Notes: a model not told the origin generated them from the letters alone. A stretch of DNA of 64,000 bases from Gentiana macrophylla (GCA_026214975.1 CM047817.1:54122246-54186245); one strand, 5' to 3'. Shown: positions 31,913-44,475, counted from the first letter of the stretch. A program made the numbers and translations.

Positions 31913-33590
31913 ACACCCCCACACTTAGCTTTTTGTACGTCCTCGGACAAAACAATCAAAACTATAGCTCAACTTTATAAATAATCCACATAGATCTCTA
32001 ACTCACGTAACAAAAGATACAACAACTATAGCAAATAATACCAACACGAAAATAGATTCGTGTAAGTGTGACAAGCCATTCTCAATCTAGCAAGCCTTTC
32101 AAAGAAATATCCTCTCGTAAATTCCAATGACTATCCTAGAATGTGCAGACATGCAGAATGACTCCACTCAAAGCCTTCCCACGCACTCAGTAGGATAATC
32201 CCTACAGCATATCATGCGGTTCTACTGGGTATAAGATCCATGATAACAAAGACTCTACTTTATTTTTACTCATCATTTTTCAAAATTTTCAAATTTGACG
32301 CATATCAGAATAAGCTCTTACCCATCATAGTAGAATAGGATGTTTCGTGATAACACCCTACCTTACTCAAATCATAAGGTAGCTATAAACTGACTGTCGT
32401 GAGCTATTGGTCATCATAGTGGTATAGGACATACGAGGTATACCCTACCGCACTCAAATCATAAACCAGCTTCCGACAAACGTATTTATTAATAATTGCT
32501 CACTCACTTTATTTATTCACTTTTCAAAGTCATAAGTTACATCTCACCTATCACATTCAAACTTTATGATATTCACAGTACACGGTCTAACTAAGGTGTT
32601 ACTATACTGACCTTCCTAAGATAAATCATCAAAAATAATGAAAGGATATAATTCAAAAGTCATGCTTCAAAATCAAAGGCTTTCGTGAGTGAAAAACGAA
32701 ACTATCTCCATAAAAGTAAAACATGCTATAATTATCTCACTAAGTCACATACTATCATCGTTAGAAAACTACAACTAGCAAGCATCTAGTCCCAATTATA
32801 TGCTCGAGACTCACAAAAAATTTTAAATTTCGCAGAAAATTCAACTTTCACTCATATGTCAAAGGATATAGCATAAAAACATACCCAAGCACCCCCCCAC
32901 ACTTAAATCACATTATGTCCTCAGAATGTGCCAATATAAAAGAAAAGAAAACTTAGCTAGTTTCAACAAAGGGTTGTCGGATGAAAGTTGGCGAGGTCGG
33001 GCGAGCATGAATATACCGCAACAACTCGAATAGACAACACTGACAAGAGAGTAACTCGAAAACCTGCTCAAAAGTATCTGCAACACTCGACATACCATAT
33101 AATCTCGGGGTACACGGGGTATATGAGCAACACATAACACAAAACACTCACAATGAACGTAAGAGGAATAACCATCAACACAAAATCAACTAAAGTATTA
33201 TTTCGAACACAATAAAACAAAACAACCTAAGAAAACAAACAAAGAAAACTAGGTTGCCTCCTAGGAGCGCTCTTTTAATGTCAATAGCTTGACACAAAGT
33301 TCAAAAGATCAACCCGGATCGGGCCACTTCGGTTTGACTACCGCCACCTCGATGTCGTAATCGGTAGTATTGGGCGGAAATGATTTTCACCACAACAACA
33401 AGTCAAGTGCGCTATAAGATCATTAAACTTTTCTCTCAAAACGACAATCGACTCTCTTCTTCTTGTTCTTGCGGATGATAGGCATAGGCATAGTGGTATG
33501 ATCGAGTTTCAGCAGAAGGTACCTCACGGGTGGATATAGGAATGTCATCATCATCGACTCAAAGAAATAAGAAGGAATCTCCTCACAAAT
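31913..33590 (-). mobile_element. 3' non-coding region and polypurine tract of Athila
   Basis: From integrase towards the LTR (minus strand): a tract containing GGTTGCCTCCTAGGAGCGC (plus strand, 33251-33269), of a type I associate with Athila elements. Then the block TCTCGGGGTACACGGGGTA (33104-33122) shared with two other elements here, the conserved blocks at 32180-32450 including a hairpin pair, and a polypurine tract (minus AAGTGTGGGGGTGT, about 31913-31928). The small open frames at 32913-33147 are not convincing genes. Confidence 0.75.
32336..32449. repeat. Pair of conserved TAGGA...CCTA hairpins in Athila
   Basis: First stem-loop 32336-32360: TAGGATGTT pairs with AACACCCTA apart from a single A-C mismatch, loop TCGTGAT. 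Second, more diverged, 32425-32449. Equivalents at 17091-17191 in the non-autonomous relative keep the mismatch position. Confidence 0.55.
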
Positions 33591-33599
33591 CGGGACATC

Positions 33600-34950
33600 T
33601 CAGCTCTCATCTCTCGCTTTGGAAATAAAGAATCTCAGCTTTGCCTTTGGTTGCCCAAAATATTTCTTAAGTCGATGACCATTCACCTTAAAAGCTTGAT
33701 TACCATACCCATTCAAAGTAATTACTCCACTTGGATTAACTTCGAGAATCTCAAAGGGACCAGACCATCTAGACTTGAGTTTACCCGGAAACAGGTGAAG
33801 TCTAGTATTATAGAGTAAAGCCATGTCACCAACTTTGAATTCTCGGTCCTTGATCTTAGCGTCATGGAGTATCTTCGTTCTTTCCTTGCTGAGTTTAGCA
33901 CTCTCAGACAAGATACGGAGTCCGAACTCGTCGAGCTCTGCTCAATCAGAATAACCTTTTCTCCCCACAGAGTTGGCTATCAAAATTTAAGAATTTAATT
34001 GCCCGTAAAGCTCTGTGTTCAAGTTCGACGATGTAAATGACAAGCTTTGCCATAGACCATTTGGAAGGGTGACGTGCCCATCGGGTTTTAAATGCAATCA
34101 CGATAAGCCCACAACGCGTCATCCAACTTAAGACTCCAATTAGATCGATTATTGTTCACGGTCTTCTCAAAATTCTTTTCAAGCTCTCGTTGCTTACCTC
34201 GACTTGGCCACTAGTTTGAGGATGATATGGTGTACCAATCTTATGTTTGACACCATACTTTTCAAGGATCTTGTCAAGCGGCGCATTGCAAAAGTGAGTA
34301 CCTTCATCACTAATGAGTGCTCTCGACGGCCGAATCTAGTAAAGATATTCTTTTGCAAGAATTTCTTTACAACCTTGTGATCATTAGTTTGAGTAGCTAT
34401 GGCCTCGACCCACTTTGAAACATAATCCACACAGACGAGGATATACTTATTACCACATGAGGATGGAAAGGGTCCCATAAAATCTATGCCCCATACATCG
34501 AAAACTTCGCATTCAAGAATGGGCTTAAGTGGCATTTCCATCCTACTACTCGCCGTCCAGGTTCTCGCACCTATCACAACCTTTACAAAAGCTTCATCTT
34601 TAAACAGAGTCGGCCAAGAGAATCCAAATTGAAGAATCTTTGCAACCGTCTTTGGTGTTCCATAGTGACCTCCGGTAGGACCGCTTATGGCATTGTTCTA
34701 AGATATCCCACCGATCATGCTCGGGAACACACCGTCGAAGCAACCCGTCTTCTGCACTCAACAAATAAGGGTCTTCCCATACGAGATATTTAAGATCGAA
34801 AAAGAACTTTTCTTCTCCTCGATACGTCATGTCCTCTAAATGACCACTCGCTAAATAGTTGGCGTAGTCGACATACCACGGCCTAACCGTTTCAAGCTTC
34901 ATCAATTGCTCGATCGGAAAATCAATGCCTATATCATTGTGATTTTCTCA
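33600..34950 (-). pseudogene. Athila integrase, frameshifted
   Basis: Inserts cDNA into DNA. From the N-terminus: RPWYVDYANYLASGHL and FFFDLKYLVWEDPYLL (34905-34750), the HHCC region around [17 protein letters not shown], then the catalytic core [15 protein letters not shown] (first Asp), [17 protein letters not shown] and a degenerate [15 protein letters not shown]. The C-terminal part (33911-33600) has FKVGDMALLYNTRLHLFPGK, LKSRWSGPFEI and RLKKYFGQ, the classic Athila end. At least three frame changes separate the pieces. Confidence 0.9.
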
Positions 34951-35040
34951 GCACCCTCATTTACTAAGCGAGATAAATGATCACCACAATATTCTCACTA
35001 CCTTTCTTATCTTTAATCACAAGGTCAAACTCTTGTAGAA

Positions 35041-36571
35041 TTAAAATCCATCTAAGTAACCTTGGTTTGGCATCCGCTTTATCCATAAGGTAGCGTAAAG
35101 TGCATGATCGGTCCAAACAACAACTTGAGAACCTAGAAGATAACTTCTAAACTTGTCAATGGCAAAAACAACGACTAAGAATTCCTTCTCGGTTGTGGTA
35201 TAATTGCATTGAGCCGGGTTCAAGGTACGACTCGCATAATAAATGGGCTAAAAACCTTTTATCAACTCTTTGACCTAAAATCTGCGCCACGGCGTAATTA
35301 GAGGCATCGCACATCAACTCGAAAGGCTTGGTCCAATCAGTGCAACTAAAATAGGGCACTGATAAGCTTGTCTTTCGGACAATTGAAAGCTTCCTTGCAC
35401 TTCGCTGCGTCGAACAAGAAATCTACATCATCTTTCAAAAGATTTGATAAAGGCTTGGCAATCGTAGAAAAGTCTCTAATGAAACGCCGGTAGAAGCCAA
35501 CATGACCTAGAAAACCTCGTACCTCTTTCACTTTGCCTTAGGGGTACGCCATCCTTTCGATGGCTTCACCTTAGCCTTATCAACTTGAATGCCGACATTG
35601 GACACCTTGTGTCCCAAAACTATTCCTTCGTCTACTAGAAAATGGCATTTCTCCCAGTTAAGCACCAGATTCTTCTCAACGCAACGTTGGAGTACCATAT
35701 CTAGGTTCTCTAAGATTTCATCAAAACTATCGCCGTAGACTGAGAAGTCGTCCATGAAGACTTCCATGCATTTCTCAACAAGTCCATCAAAATGGCCAAC
35801 ATACACCGTTGAAAAGTCGCGGGTGCATTACATAGACCGAATGGCATTCTCACGAAAAGCAAAAGTACCGGATGGACATGTAAACGCGTTGTCTTCTCTT
35901 GGTCATTAGGATCAATGGCTATCCGGAAGTAGCGAATAGCCATCAAGGAAACAATAATACTTGTGACCACTCGCCTTTCAATCGGTTGGTCAATGAAGGG
36001 TAAGGGAAGTGATCTTTTGCGGTGACTTCATTCGATCTACGATAGTCAATACGACTCAGTGTTGATCCACGAGACGTAGGGCAACTTCCTCCCCTTTTTC
36101 ATTCCTTTCAACTGTGATTCCGCCCTTCTTTGGCACAACTTGAGTAGGGCTGACCCACTCGCTATCGGCGATTGCGTAGATGATTCCCATGTCAAGCCAC
36201 TTTATAACCTCCTTCTTGACAACCTCCTGCATATGCGGATTCAGCCTTCGCTGAGGTTGTCTTACCTTTTTAGCTCCTTCCTCCGTTCGGATTTTATGCA
36301 TGCATATGTCTGGGCTGATCCCTCGGATATCACCCACTTGCCAACCGAACGCGAGGATGTTTTTCTTAAGCACTTCTATCAGCTGTGCTTCTTGCTCTTG
36401 GTCGAGTTTCGAAGAAATGATCAAAGGCAATTTATCTCCATCCTTAAGAAAGATATACTTAAGGTGTTTTGGAAGCGGTTTAAGCTCTAAATCAGTAGGT
36501 GGTTGCTCAATACTAGACTTTAACGGGCCACCTTTCTCTTTATGAGCTTGGAGTGGTTGACAGTAGAACAC
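35041..36571 (-). pseudogene. Athila reverse transcriptase and RNase H, frameshifted
   Basis: Copies element RNA and degrades the template. RT starts around HLKYIFLKDGDKLPLIIS, then EVVKKEVIKWLDMGIIYAI and WVSPTQVVPKKGG (36571-36056). After a frame change come MPFGLCNAPATFQRCM (35870-35800) and the catalytic VFMDDFSVYG (35760-35730), with VLGHKVS following. The connection domain is [16 protein letters not shown] (35531-35346). RNase H pieces read LMCDASNYAVAQILGQR (35320), [23 protein letters not shown] and [13 protein letters not shown] (35223-35060). Motifs are well kept and broken only by frame changes. Confidence 0.93.
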
Positions 36572-36579
36572 CTCATCTT

Positions 36580-37511
36580 CCCGAGGCTCAACCCGCAGAA
36601 GTCTTGGATCAAATCATCCATCGGAATCCTCCGGTCAACACTTGCTTCCTTTTTCTTGTGATCGATCATTTTTCTTAACTCTTCGTCTTTAAGCTCTTCT
36701 GCTAACTCCTCCCAATCATCTACTTCCCAATGAGTAGCTTCTCTCCAAAACTCTACCTCGTCCCAACTACCCATCAGAGCTTCTTCTTCACCAGGGATGA
36801 AGTCTTCCTGACTCAGTTCTTTGAAATCATCGTTTGTTGCTGGGCATCTCCATGCTTCTAACTCAATAACAGGCTCAGTATGAGCGAGTGACGATGACTC
36901 GTCAATGCCTACGGCTGGAAATGAATTAGAAGATGGTCCGCAGTCAGCCGGATCCTCAATGTCCATGACTTCAAAAACACCTATCTCTGTAAGCTCCATT
37001 GCATCTTCATAATAGGCATCTCCTCCGTCCTCATATATGGCTTCGACAAACGATATTTCATCAATTACGGCTCTTTCAGGATGTGTCCTCGTGAAGGTGA
37101 CAGATGTGTCACCGACTCTAAGAGTAATCATCCTTTGCGTAAGTCGATGAGGCGTTAGAAGTGTCTAAAAAGGTTCGGCCTAGAATTAGAGGCATCTCCT
37201 TATCGTGGATAGTCTAGAATAACCCACCGGTCGGTAGGGAAGACTAAATGTTCAATTTGAAGGAGAACATTAGCTACACAACCGGCTGCAGATTTACTAG
37301 ATTTGTCTACCATCTGAAGAGAAATGGGGCGTTCCCGCATCCTTTTATCTAACCCGAGCTTCTTGCATACATTTAATGGCATCACATTGATGGAGGCCCC
37401 TGAGTCGCATAAGACATTTTCGAATAAATGGCCTTCAATCTCGCAGGATATTGAAGGTCTGCCAGGGTCACCTCGCTTAACAAAGACAATTTTACAGAAA
37501 CCATCGCGCAA
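36580..37511 (-). pseudogene. Athila protease and acidic linker
   Basis: The protease is GDPGRPSISCEIEGHLFENV followed by LCDSGASINVMPLNV, with the DSGA active site (37511-37360), then LQMVDKSSKSAAGCV and VILDYPR. After a frame break, an acidic region (37131-36580) starts MITLRVGDTSVTF and is rich in Glu/Asp. This linker between protease and RT is usual in Athila polyproteins. Confidence 0.88.
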
Positions 37512-39485
37512 TCCTCGCGAAGCACTTCTTCAGCCATCCCCTGAAGTTTTCTCTTACTCCCACAGAATTCTTTAAGATACTTAGAGCATTTAGGCATTTC
37601 AGTCAATACCTCAGCTAAGGGCATACTCACTTTAGTGTCCCTAAGTATCCTCCTCACCCCATCATACTGCTTGTCGTTAGTGAGGGCTTTCTTTCCTTTT
37701 GGGGATAAGGAAGGGCTTTATCATTCTTCGTGGCTTGATTCTTTATCGCTTCATCCTCCTTATCCTTCCATCTCACAAACTTTTCTTCCTTTTTCTTAGT
37801 CGTGGTACAGCTCTCGACTTTCCTTTCTTTCCTCGTCATCGAATTATTTTCATCCTCCAAGAATTGTCACTAAGCTCCTCCTCATCATTGCTTTCTTCGG
37901 CATGTGATTTTCGATTTCCCTCCTCGAACTCATGGCGTCAGGAGGGGCTACTCGTTTCCCGACATCTTGCCGGGTCCAGCCTTCTTACCACTTCTCAGAG
38001 TTACTTCGTTCAACTCCTCTTCTTGTCCATACTCCCATTGTGGTGTAATGGCAGTGCAAACATTCACATCAGCTTTCGGATTTCTCTCGGTATAACTCGG
38101 GAGTTTACCGTGAGGTCTCGCTTGCTTGGCCGGTCTCGCCATTTGACCAACTTGTCTCTCAATTGCTTTAACACTAGTAGACAGAGTCTTCACCATGTCT
38201 ACCAGCTCATCGAATTTGTGTTGAGGGACACATGAGGTGGTATGATTGTTGTTCTGAGTTTGATTCCAGCCACCTTGGGGCCTTTGGGAGTTCTGAACTG
38301 GCCTTTGATAGTTCGAGTTGAAAGAATTTGAATTTGAAGGGCCAGGTGGTAACTTGGCTTGATGGAAGTTTTGTCTTTGAAATCCTGAGTAGTTCGGCTT
38401 TGATTGAAGTTTCGGAAGGGTTGGTTTTGATTATCCATTAAGTTTACTTCTTCCGTCATCTCGGTTCGCTGTGGTTCAGATAATTTGAATCGAGAAGGTC
38501 ATCTCAAGATTGGCCAACCGCTTGCTTATCAATTCCATCTCGAGCAACCAACAGTTGTGTATCGTGATTGCTTGCGCACCTTCTTTCTTAACAATATTGG
38601 TCTTCTTAGAGTCGACCACATATTGTTCTTGGCGATGGTCTCACCACTCTATAGCGCGCTCATCACCTCCCCTAAGAAGGATCCATGAGTGTGAGTCAAG
38701 ATAATCTCTATTAGGTTGAGAGACTCCTCAGTAAAATAGTTCGAAAGAACTCATGTCCATCATATCCGTGATTGGGGCACTTCCTCATCAATGAGATTTA
38801 ATCTCTCCCAAGCTTTGCCAATGCCTCATCCTCCATCCGCTCAAACGTAGCTATTTCCCGTTTCATTTCCATAATCTTGCCTCGGTGAAACCCACTTAAG
38901 CGCGAAGGCTCTTTTGACATCATTCCATGTATGGAGGGAATGATGTGCTAACGATTTAAACCATCTCGCTTGCTTCACCTTTTAAAGCAAAAGGAAATAG
39001 CTTCAACTTTACGATCTCGTAATCAACACCAGGATAATGGCCTCGCTTCACGATTTGTATGCGAATGTGGACAAGAAGTCGTGTGGATCTTCTTGAGCGA
39101 TACCATGGAAAGAGCTATTCTCGAACTAGAGCAACTACTCCGTTCTTTAGATCAAAGTTCGCTCCTCCCATGTCGGGAGGACGAATAGTCTATGCCCTCG
39201 AGAAAATCTTGATTAAGATATGGAGTGTAGGGTCCCGGTTCGATTGATTAAGTCGGTTTTGTCTAAATTGTTGAAGTTGTTGAGTTATGCCGACCTTGCT
39301 TGATTCGCTTGTTGCTGCAGAGCTTGCATCTGTGAAGGAGTAAATTTAATCGAGCTTGGGGTCGATTTGGAATTGGTGGATCTTGATCCGCCATTTTGTC
39401 CAAATCGTGAGAAGCCTTCTTCTAAGGATAGATCGTTCGTGCTCGGGATCAAAGATCGAAGTCCTTTCTTACTTCTCGCTTGCAT
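37512..39485 (-). pseudogene. Athila gag, frameshifted
   Basis: The structural protein of the particle. It starts MQARSKKGLRSLIPSTND at 39485. The capsid core around 38980-38750 reads KLKLFPFALKGEA and is broken in several frames. The C-terminal part contains MVKTLSTSVKAIERQVGQMA, GKLPSYTERNPKADVNV and NEVTLRSGKK (38196-37960), then a Lys-rich segment and MPLAEVLTEMPKCSKYLKEF up to the protease (37640-37512). No zinc knuckle is evident, as is common in Athila. Frame changes are frequent, mostly 1-2 bp. Confidence 0.85.
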
Positions 39486-39489
39486 AAAC

Positions 39490-40065
39490 CAAGAAGAAAG
39501 GAAAGGAAGAAATCAACCCTTTGGGGTTGATTAGAATAGGTTTAGAAAAGATTAGATGGTTTAGAGGAAGAAAAGAAGAGAGAAAAGAAGTGATGATTGA
39601 ACAGATCGAATCAAGGTCCGGGTGTTAGTGGGCGTTCGTTGAATCGAACGCTTCGTTCAGCTTGAATGAACGCTCGCTCGAGAGGACAGATTGAGGTGGA
39701 CGGGCGTTCAAGTTGTTGAACGCCTGCGTTGATACGAAAACCTAAAAACTAAGGTTACCGAGAAATTAAAAGCGAGATAAAAAAATAAAAGCGAGAAAAG
39801 ACTTATGGAAATAAAATCAAACAAATCTATAATTACGGAAACAGATCTAAGCTATATAAAAAAAAGAAAATAATTGAAAGAAAATCAAATAAAACAAGAA
39901 TAAATGTAATCCTAAAATTAACGAAATCGAAAAGAAACCTACCTACGAAAAGTTTAAAAACAAGAAAAACACTAAGACGGAAAAGAAACGTGTTGAAATC
40001 TTCTAGGGCCAAAAAGGAAGGGAAAACAGTGGATTTTGACCTCGAAAACGCACTGAACGGCCGTT
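39490..40065 (-). mobile_element. Athila leader with a third GC-rich array, primer-binding site lost
   Basis: Between gag and the 5' LTR on the minus strand. Contains AACGCTCGCTC, GGACGGGCGTTC and related motifs at about 39640-39730, echoing the LTR arrays. The junction with the 5' LTR at 40065 lacks the last 90 bp or so of the LTR and any visible primer-binding site. Confidence 0.6.
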
Positions 40066-41573
40066 GCCGGGGAGTGGAATGTTTATCGGATTCAAATATA
40101 AATCTATATCGATTATGTCACAATTATCTATCTAAACTACCAAACTAAAGCTGAAAAACTAACTAAAACCTAAAACTATCAACTAAAACTAAAACAGAAA
40201 TAAAAACAAACAGAAAAATAAGAAAACAAAAAGCCAGACGAGCGTTCACTAAAGTGAACGGCGTGCCCAAAACAAAATCTAACGGACGGGCGCTCGCTTT
40301 GCGGACGAGCGTCCAACTACTAATCGGAACAGAAAATATGCAAAAAAAAAGCAGAAACTAGGGTTTATAAAACTAAAACTTAAACTAAACTTAATCTAAA
40401 CGATTTGATAATAAACAATTGAGGAAAACACAAAAAGGCGACTAGATTTCACCTATCAACCAACAACCCCAACTAGATGGTGATTAAAAAGACATAGTTT
40501 TTAGTAGTGATTTATTCACGAATTCAATTAGATTTCTTCAACCAAATTCTAGGGTTTCGTTTATCTTTTCAAACAGACTAAATAAAGAATCGAACTCAAT
40601 CACAAGATTGTTTCCAAACTCTTACTCAACTAATCATGCATAATCTCTTATAACACAATTAGATGCATTACTTTGAATAAAATCAAACTCAAATAACATA
40701 CTTTCATATATTGATTCAAGCGTCGAATAAACATAGATCGTTTCATCAAATCTTAATTCAATAAAACTTAAACAACATAAAAACAGATCCAAAGTAATAA
40801 AAACTATGAATTAAACTCACTAAACATAAGCATCGAACTCTCTAGTTGGTTGTGTTGATGATGGGCTTCCTCCGTCGACTCACCGCAGAGGCTTAGCCAA
40901 CAATCATGTTGAATATGATTGTTGGTTGGGAGATTTGCATCTCGTGAAATTAGGGTTCTCGGCCGCAGCTTTTTGGTGAATTTTCGATCTCAATTATGTG
41001 GTATATGAATTAGGGTTGGGGCTGCCGCTTTATTTATAGAGCTCTAAGTCGGTTAGGGTTAAGTCGGCCTTGAACGCCCGTCTGGTCTCGTGGACGCCCG
41101 TCCGTAATGCCTGGACGCTGAGTAAACGCTGCTCATCCTCCGTCTCAAACTCTCTCAATGTAAAACACAATTCCGGACGCTCGTCCACTTTATCAAACGC
41201 CCGTCTGGAATGGACGCTGCACGAACGCTCGTCCAAGATGCTGAGGGTCGGATTTCATCATCTTTATCCAATTTCTTCAAGCCAATTCCAACTCTATCTT
41301 GAATAATTCGACTTGAGCTTTATTTATCCACTTATAGCATTCGAAAATCAACACCTACATGATAAATAAACAATGCAAAAATGTAATAAAATCCAAATAA
41401 TAATAATTCCATCAAATCAACACTTAAAATCATCAATTTTGCATACAACCCTCTTAAAATCATCTTTATTAAATAATTACACGTAAACCCTTAATTCTCA
41501 TGTAAATTATGCAAATGTGGGAAAAATAATAATGAAATAACCCTTTAATAATCATATAAATATGGCCTTAACA
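40066..41573 (-). mobile_element. 5' LTR of Athila, 3' end deleted
   Basis: Matches 30410-31912 at nearly all positions, but lacks the stretch equal to 30318-30409. Many of the differences are 1-3 bp indels or small swaps near CTG/CAG, unlike ordinary substitution decay. Ends at 41573 followed by CGTAA. Confidence 0.9.
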
Positions 41574-41578
41574 CGTAA

Positions 41579-42542
41579 GTTTTTAGTTCAGCCCAAGTTT
41601 TTCGTAATCGTCAAGTTTGTTTATTCAAAAATTCGTATCTTTTAATCCGTAACTCAGTTTTTCAGCCATGAGTATTCAAAACGATTGTCTTACAGCATAG
41701 ATTGTTCTAAAAATAGTTTTGTAAGAAAAATATCAAGGTAACCTTCTGTTTCAAGCACCTTTCATTTCAGGATTTTCAAAAAGATAGGGTTTTTAGGTTT
41801 ACATGTTAATCAATTAGGTTTCAAGTTAAAGGCTTAGAAGTTCAGCGTTTTCTTGAAGGTTTTGGATCGGTTTTGTTGGAAATTAAGGTAAGAGGCTCTT
41901 CCTAATGAGTAATTATAGTTTCATAATAATAGGTTGAGTTCTGGGAGTTTTGGTGTTGTTTGGTGATAGAATTCATTCTAAGTTGTAATTAATGAGATGT
42001 GATATGTTTTGGTATATTTGTGTTGAGTTTTAAATTTCTATTTTTGATTCAATAACATTAATTAAACGAAAACAAGACTCGATAGATTTTCTGATGCATT
42101 TGGTTCCGACACCGGACGTACTCTTAAAGGGAGTTGAAGTTTGGGACCGTCGAAAAGGCATGAAAAGGCTTGTGCTTTGATTAACTAGAGTTCATCAATG
42201 TCTGTGTATGTGCTAGGCCTTTTCCGTGTCTAGTGGTCTAAGTACCAGAGTAAGAGATGTGAGGGAGTTTACTTGAAAACACTTAGGTGGCTAGTTAATA
42301 CACAATAAAGTTACATACGTGGTACTAAAAGCTAAAACGTCATTTATTCTGGGTTAGAAACTAATCCATATCGGCGATGTGATATGTTTATAGAAAGGTG
42401 AACAATCCTACTAGCTCAAAAGGCCGAAGGGTAGTGGAGGAAATTCATCGAACGTATATGCATACCTGGGAGATCCGGAATATCAGTGCTAATCACCGTA
42501 GTTGGCAAGTATATCTCGTGGTGGAATTTTCATCATGCACAG
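41579..42542 (+). mobile_element. 3' LTR of chromo1, piece 2
   Basis: Continues the 3' LTR after the Athila insertion, matching the 5' LTR from GTAAGTTTTCAG (about 12593) to CATCATGCATAGTGT (about 13562). The next insertion is the solo LTR at 42543. Confidence 0.9.
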
Positions 42543-44046
42543 TGTCACGGATTTTATCAACAGAAAATAAACAAGTAATAAATTAAATCCAATATACCTT
42601 AAGTGCAAGGATCGCAGTAAAGAGGTTGATACCGGTCGATCTTACGGGGAACTGGTGATTGCTAACCCTAGTTTTTGTTTAACTAACTAACCTATGTCAT
42701 GAACACTAATCTAAACAGCGGATAAAACTAAACGAAACTGAAAACAAACTTAACTAAAACGTGAAACTGGACAGAAGATACGATCTAAAGCCAGGAAAGA
42801 TACGGGTTGCGAACCAATTTAAACTAAACTAATTATGAAATAAAAAATAACTAAACTAGGCAATTCAAGTTTTAACGAACAAACGAGCGATTGATCCACC
42901 TATCCTAACAAGTATCAATTCCGATCTCGATTATATTGCATTTTCTAACCAAGTTGTGGTTGCACCTTGTCTACAACATGAACCCTAATTTCTTAGGTAA
43001 TTCACCTATTAATCTATATCTTTCGATCTAAGATTAACGATTTTACTAATCAAAGGTGTACATTTTAACCTAGCAATTTAACCTATTAACTCTCGTTATG
43101 ATAGATTAAACAACTATTCCTTATCATGATGATCTAGGGTTTATAGAGATTTTCATCAACATAAAACAATCATAAAATGCAAGTCTTTCGATACAATTGC
43201 AATCAAACAATATAAACAGTGATAAAGGAAACAACTTAAGATAAAACTCACAATATAATCGCAGAAACGGAATCAAATCGTGTTGGATGGCTTCACAATG
43301 CTCGTTTGATAAGGCTTTAGCCTCTCAACATCACTTGATCAACTCGAAAAGCTTGAGAAAAGTACATAAATTTGAAGGTGTTTATCTAGAAATTAAAAGC
43401 ATAAAAACAGGATGGAAACTAAGGTAAAACGCAGCTGAGCCGCCCCTAGGTTTAGGGTTTTAATCTTGTGTAATTGGTATGAAGAAAACACGCAGCTATA
43501 TATAGAATTTTAAGGCGGTGCTGCTATGTCGGCCGCTGGACGCCCGTCCAGCCTTGTGAACGCCCGTCTAGATAGATCTGGACTTGTTTCAGTCGCCCGT
43601 TCATACCGCGTCCAAACTCTCTGTATCAAAATCGCACCTCCGGACGCTCGTTCACTCTATCAAACGCCCGTCCACTCGACGGGACTCGACGCCGTCCAAT
43701 GTGATCGAATTTTGATTTCTTGATCTTTAACTCTTTTCTCTCTATCCCATTCCTTCATTATCTCTTTTATCATCAATTATCTCGAACTTAATCAACTTTT
43801 GATCATCTGTTGAGCCTCAAACATGTATCTATAACACATAAAAACATCGCAAAATGTAATAATGTCCAATTAAATATAAATTCATCAATAAAATGCATAA
43901 ATTGACTAATTTTGCGATTAACTTATTAAAAACACCACATGCTCGATATTTCCATCTAAACACTTATTTCTTATGCAAATTATACAAATATGAGGGAAAT
44001 TATCATAAAATATATCCTTATAAAATGTATAAAATCACCCTTAACA
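42543..44046 (-). mobile_element. Solo Athila-like LTR in chromo1 (TSD CACAG)
   Basis: 1,504 bp, TGTTAAGGGTGATTTTATAC (minus) to ...AATCCGTGACA, flanked by perfect CACAG repeats (42538-42542 and 44047-44051). Same LTR family as 15164-16641. TATA box CTATATATAG at 43496-43505 (minus), with the GC-rich array just upstream (43538-43690). No internal sequence remains. Confidence 0.93.
43538..43690. repeat. GC-rich motif array in the solo Athila-like LTR
   Basis: GGACGCCCGTCC, AACGCCCGTC, GGACGCTCGTTC, AACGCCCGTCC and shorter variants, with the AACTCTCTGTATCAAAATCG spacer that also appears in the unrelated Tekay-type solo LTR at 25790-25970. Confidence 0.75.
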
Positions 44047-44051
44047 CACAG

Positions 44052-44475
44052 TGTACTTGAGTAATGATGTAATCAAGATAAGTTAAGAGAGAAACGTATA
44101 GTCATGACATGTTGATGGACATGGAGTGAACCCTAGATTGAGTTGGTCTTATAAAGATAACTTAATAATTGATAATAGGAACATTTACATTGTAGAACTT
44201 AGTTATTCATTAGCTTCTTACTTTTACTAAGTACTTTGTACTTACCTCCTTTGCATTTTATTTTGTAAGCATTGTGGGGTGAGAAGACGAACATCCTGAC
44301 CACGTGTTTGTTTTACTTTTAATTCTAGATTTTGTAGACAAGTTGTACTTTCAAGATATCGTACTTCGTAATCTGTGGAGAATCGTTGTTGTAAATTAAT
44401 TATTTCCATCTTAAGAATGGTTACTTTATATTCATAGTAGCATTTATGATTTTACCCGAGTCTTTTGGGCTTCAC
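44052..44475 (+). mobile_element. 3' LTR of chromo1, piece 3 (truncated)
   Basis: Matches the 5' LTR from GTACTTGAGTAATGATGT-like sequence to CCCGAGTCTTTTGGG (about 14013), then stops. The last 130 bp of the LTR are missing, and Athila-related sequence begins. Confidence 0.85.

Larger units (their letters stand above)
30318..41573 (-). mobile_element. Near-complete Athila (Ty3/gypsy) element in chromo1 (TSD CGTAA)
   Basis: 11.26 kb, minus strand, with perfect target duplication CGTAA (30313-30317 and 41574-41578). LTRs are 40066-41573 (5') and 30318-31912 (3'). Between them lie a leader (39490-40065), gag (about 37870-39485), protease and linker (36580-37860), RT/RNase H (about 35040-36571), integrase (33600-34950) and a long 3' non-coding region (31913-33590). 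No env-like ORF follows pol. The coding region is split into many frames by small indels although the two LTRs remain highly similar. Assignment to the Athila lineage follows from the gag-pol motifs and the TGTTAAGG LTR start. Confidence 0.92.
12222..44475 (+). mobile_element. Old Tekay-type gypsy element (chromo1), spread apart by four insertions
   Basis: Pieces of one plus-strand element: 5' LTR 12222-14142; internal pieces 14143-14225, 23635-24700 and 26611-29940; 3' LTR pieces 29941-30317, 41579-42542 and 44052-44475. Inserted in it are a copia (14226-23629), a solo LTR (24701-26605), an Athila (30318-41573) and a solo Athila-like LTR (42543-44046), each with a target duplication. Without insertions it would be about 8.2 kb. 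Only a degenerate integrase is recognisable inside; the rest of the internal region looks non-coding, as in large retrotransposon derivatives. The 3' LTR is truncated at about 44475. Confidence 0.8.
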
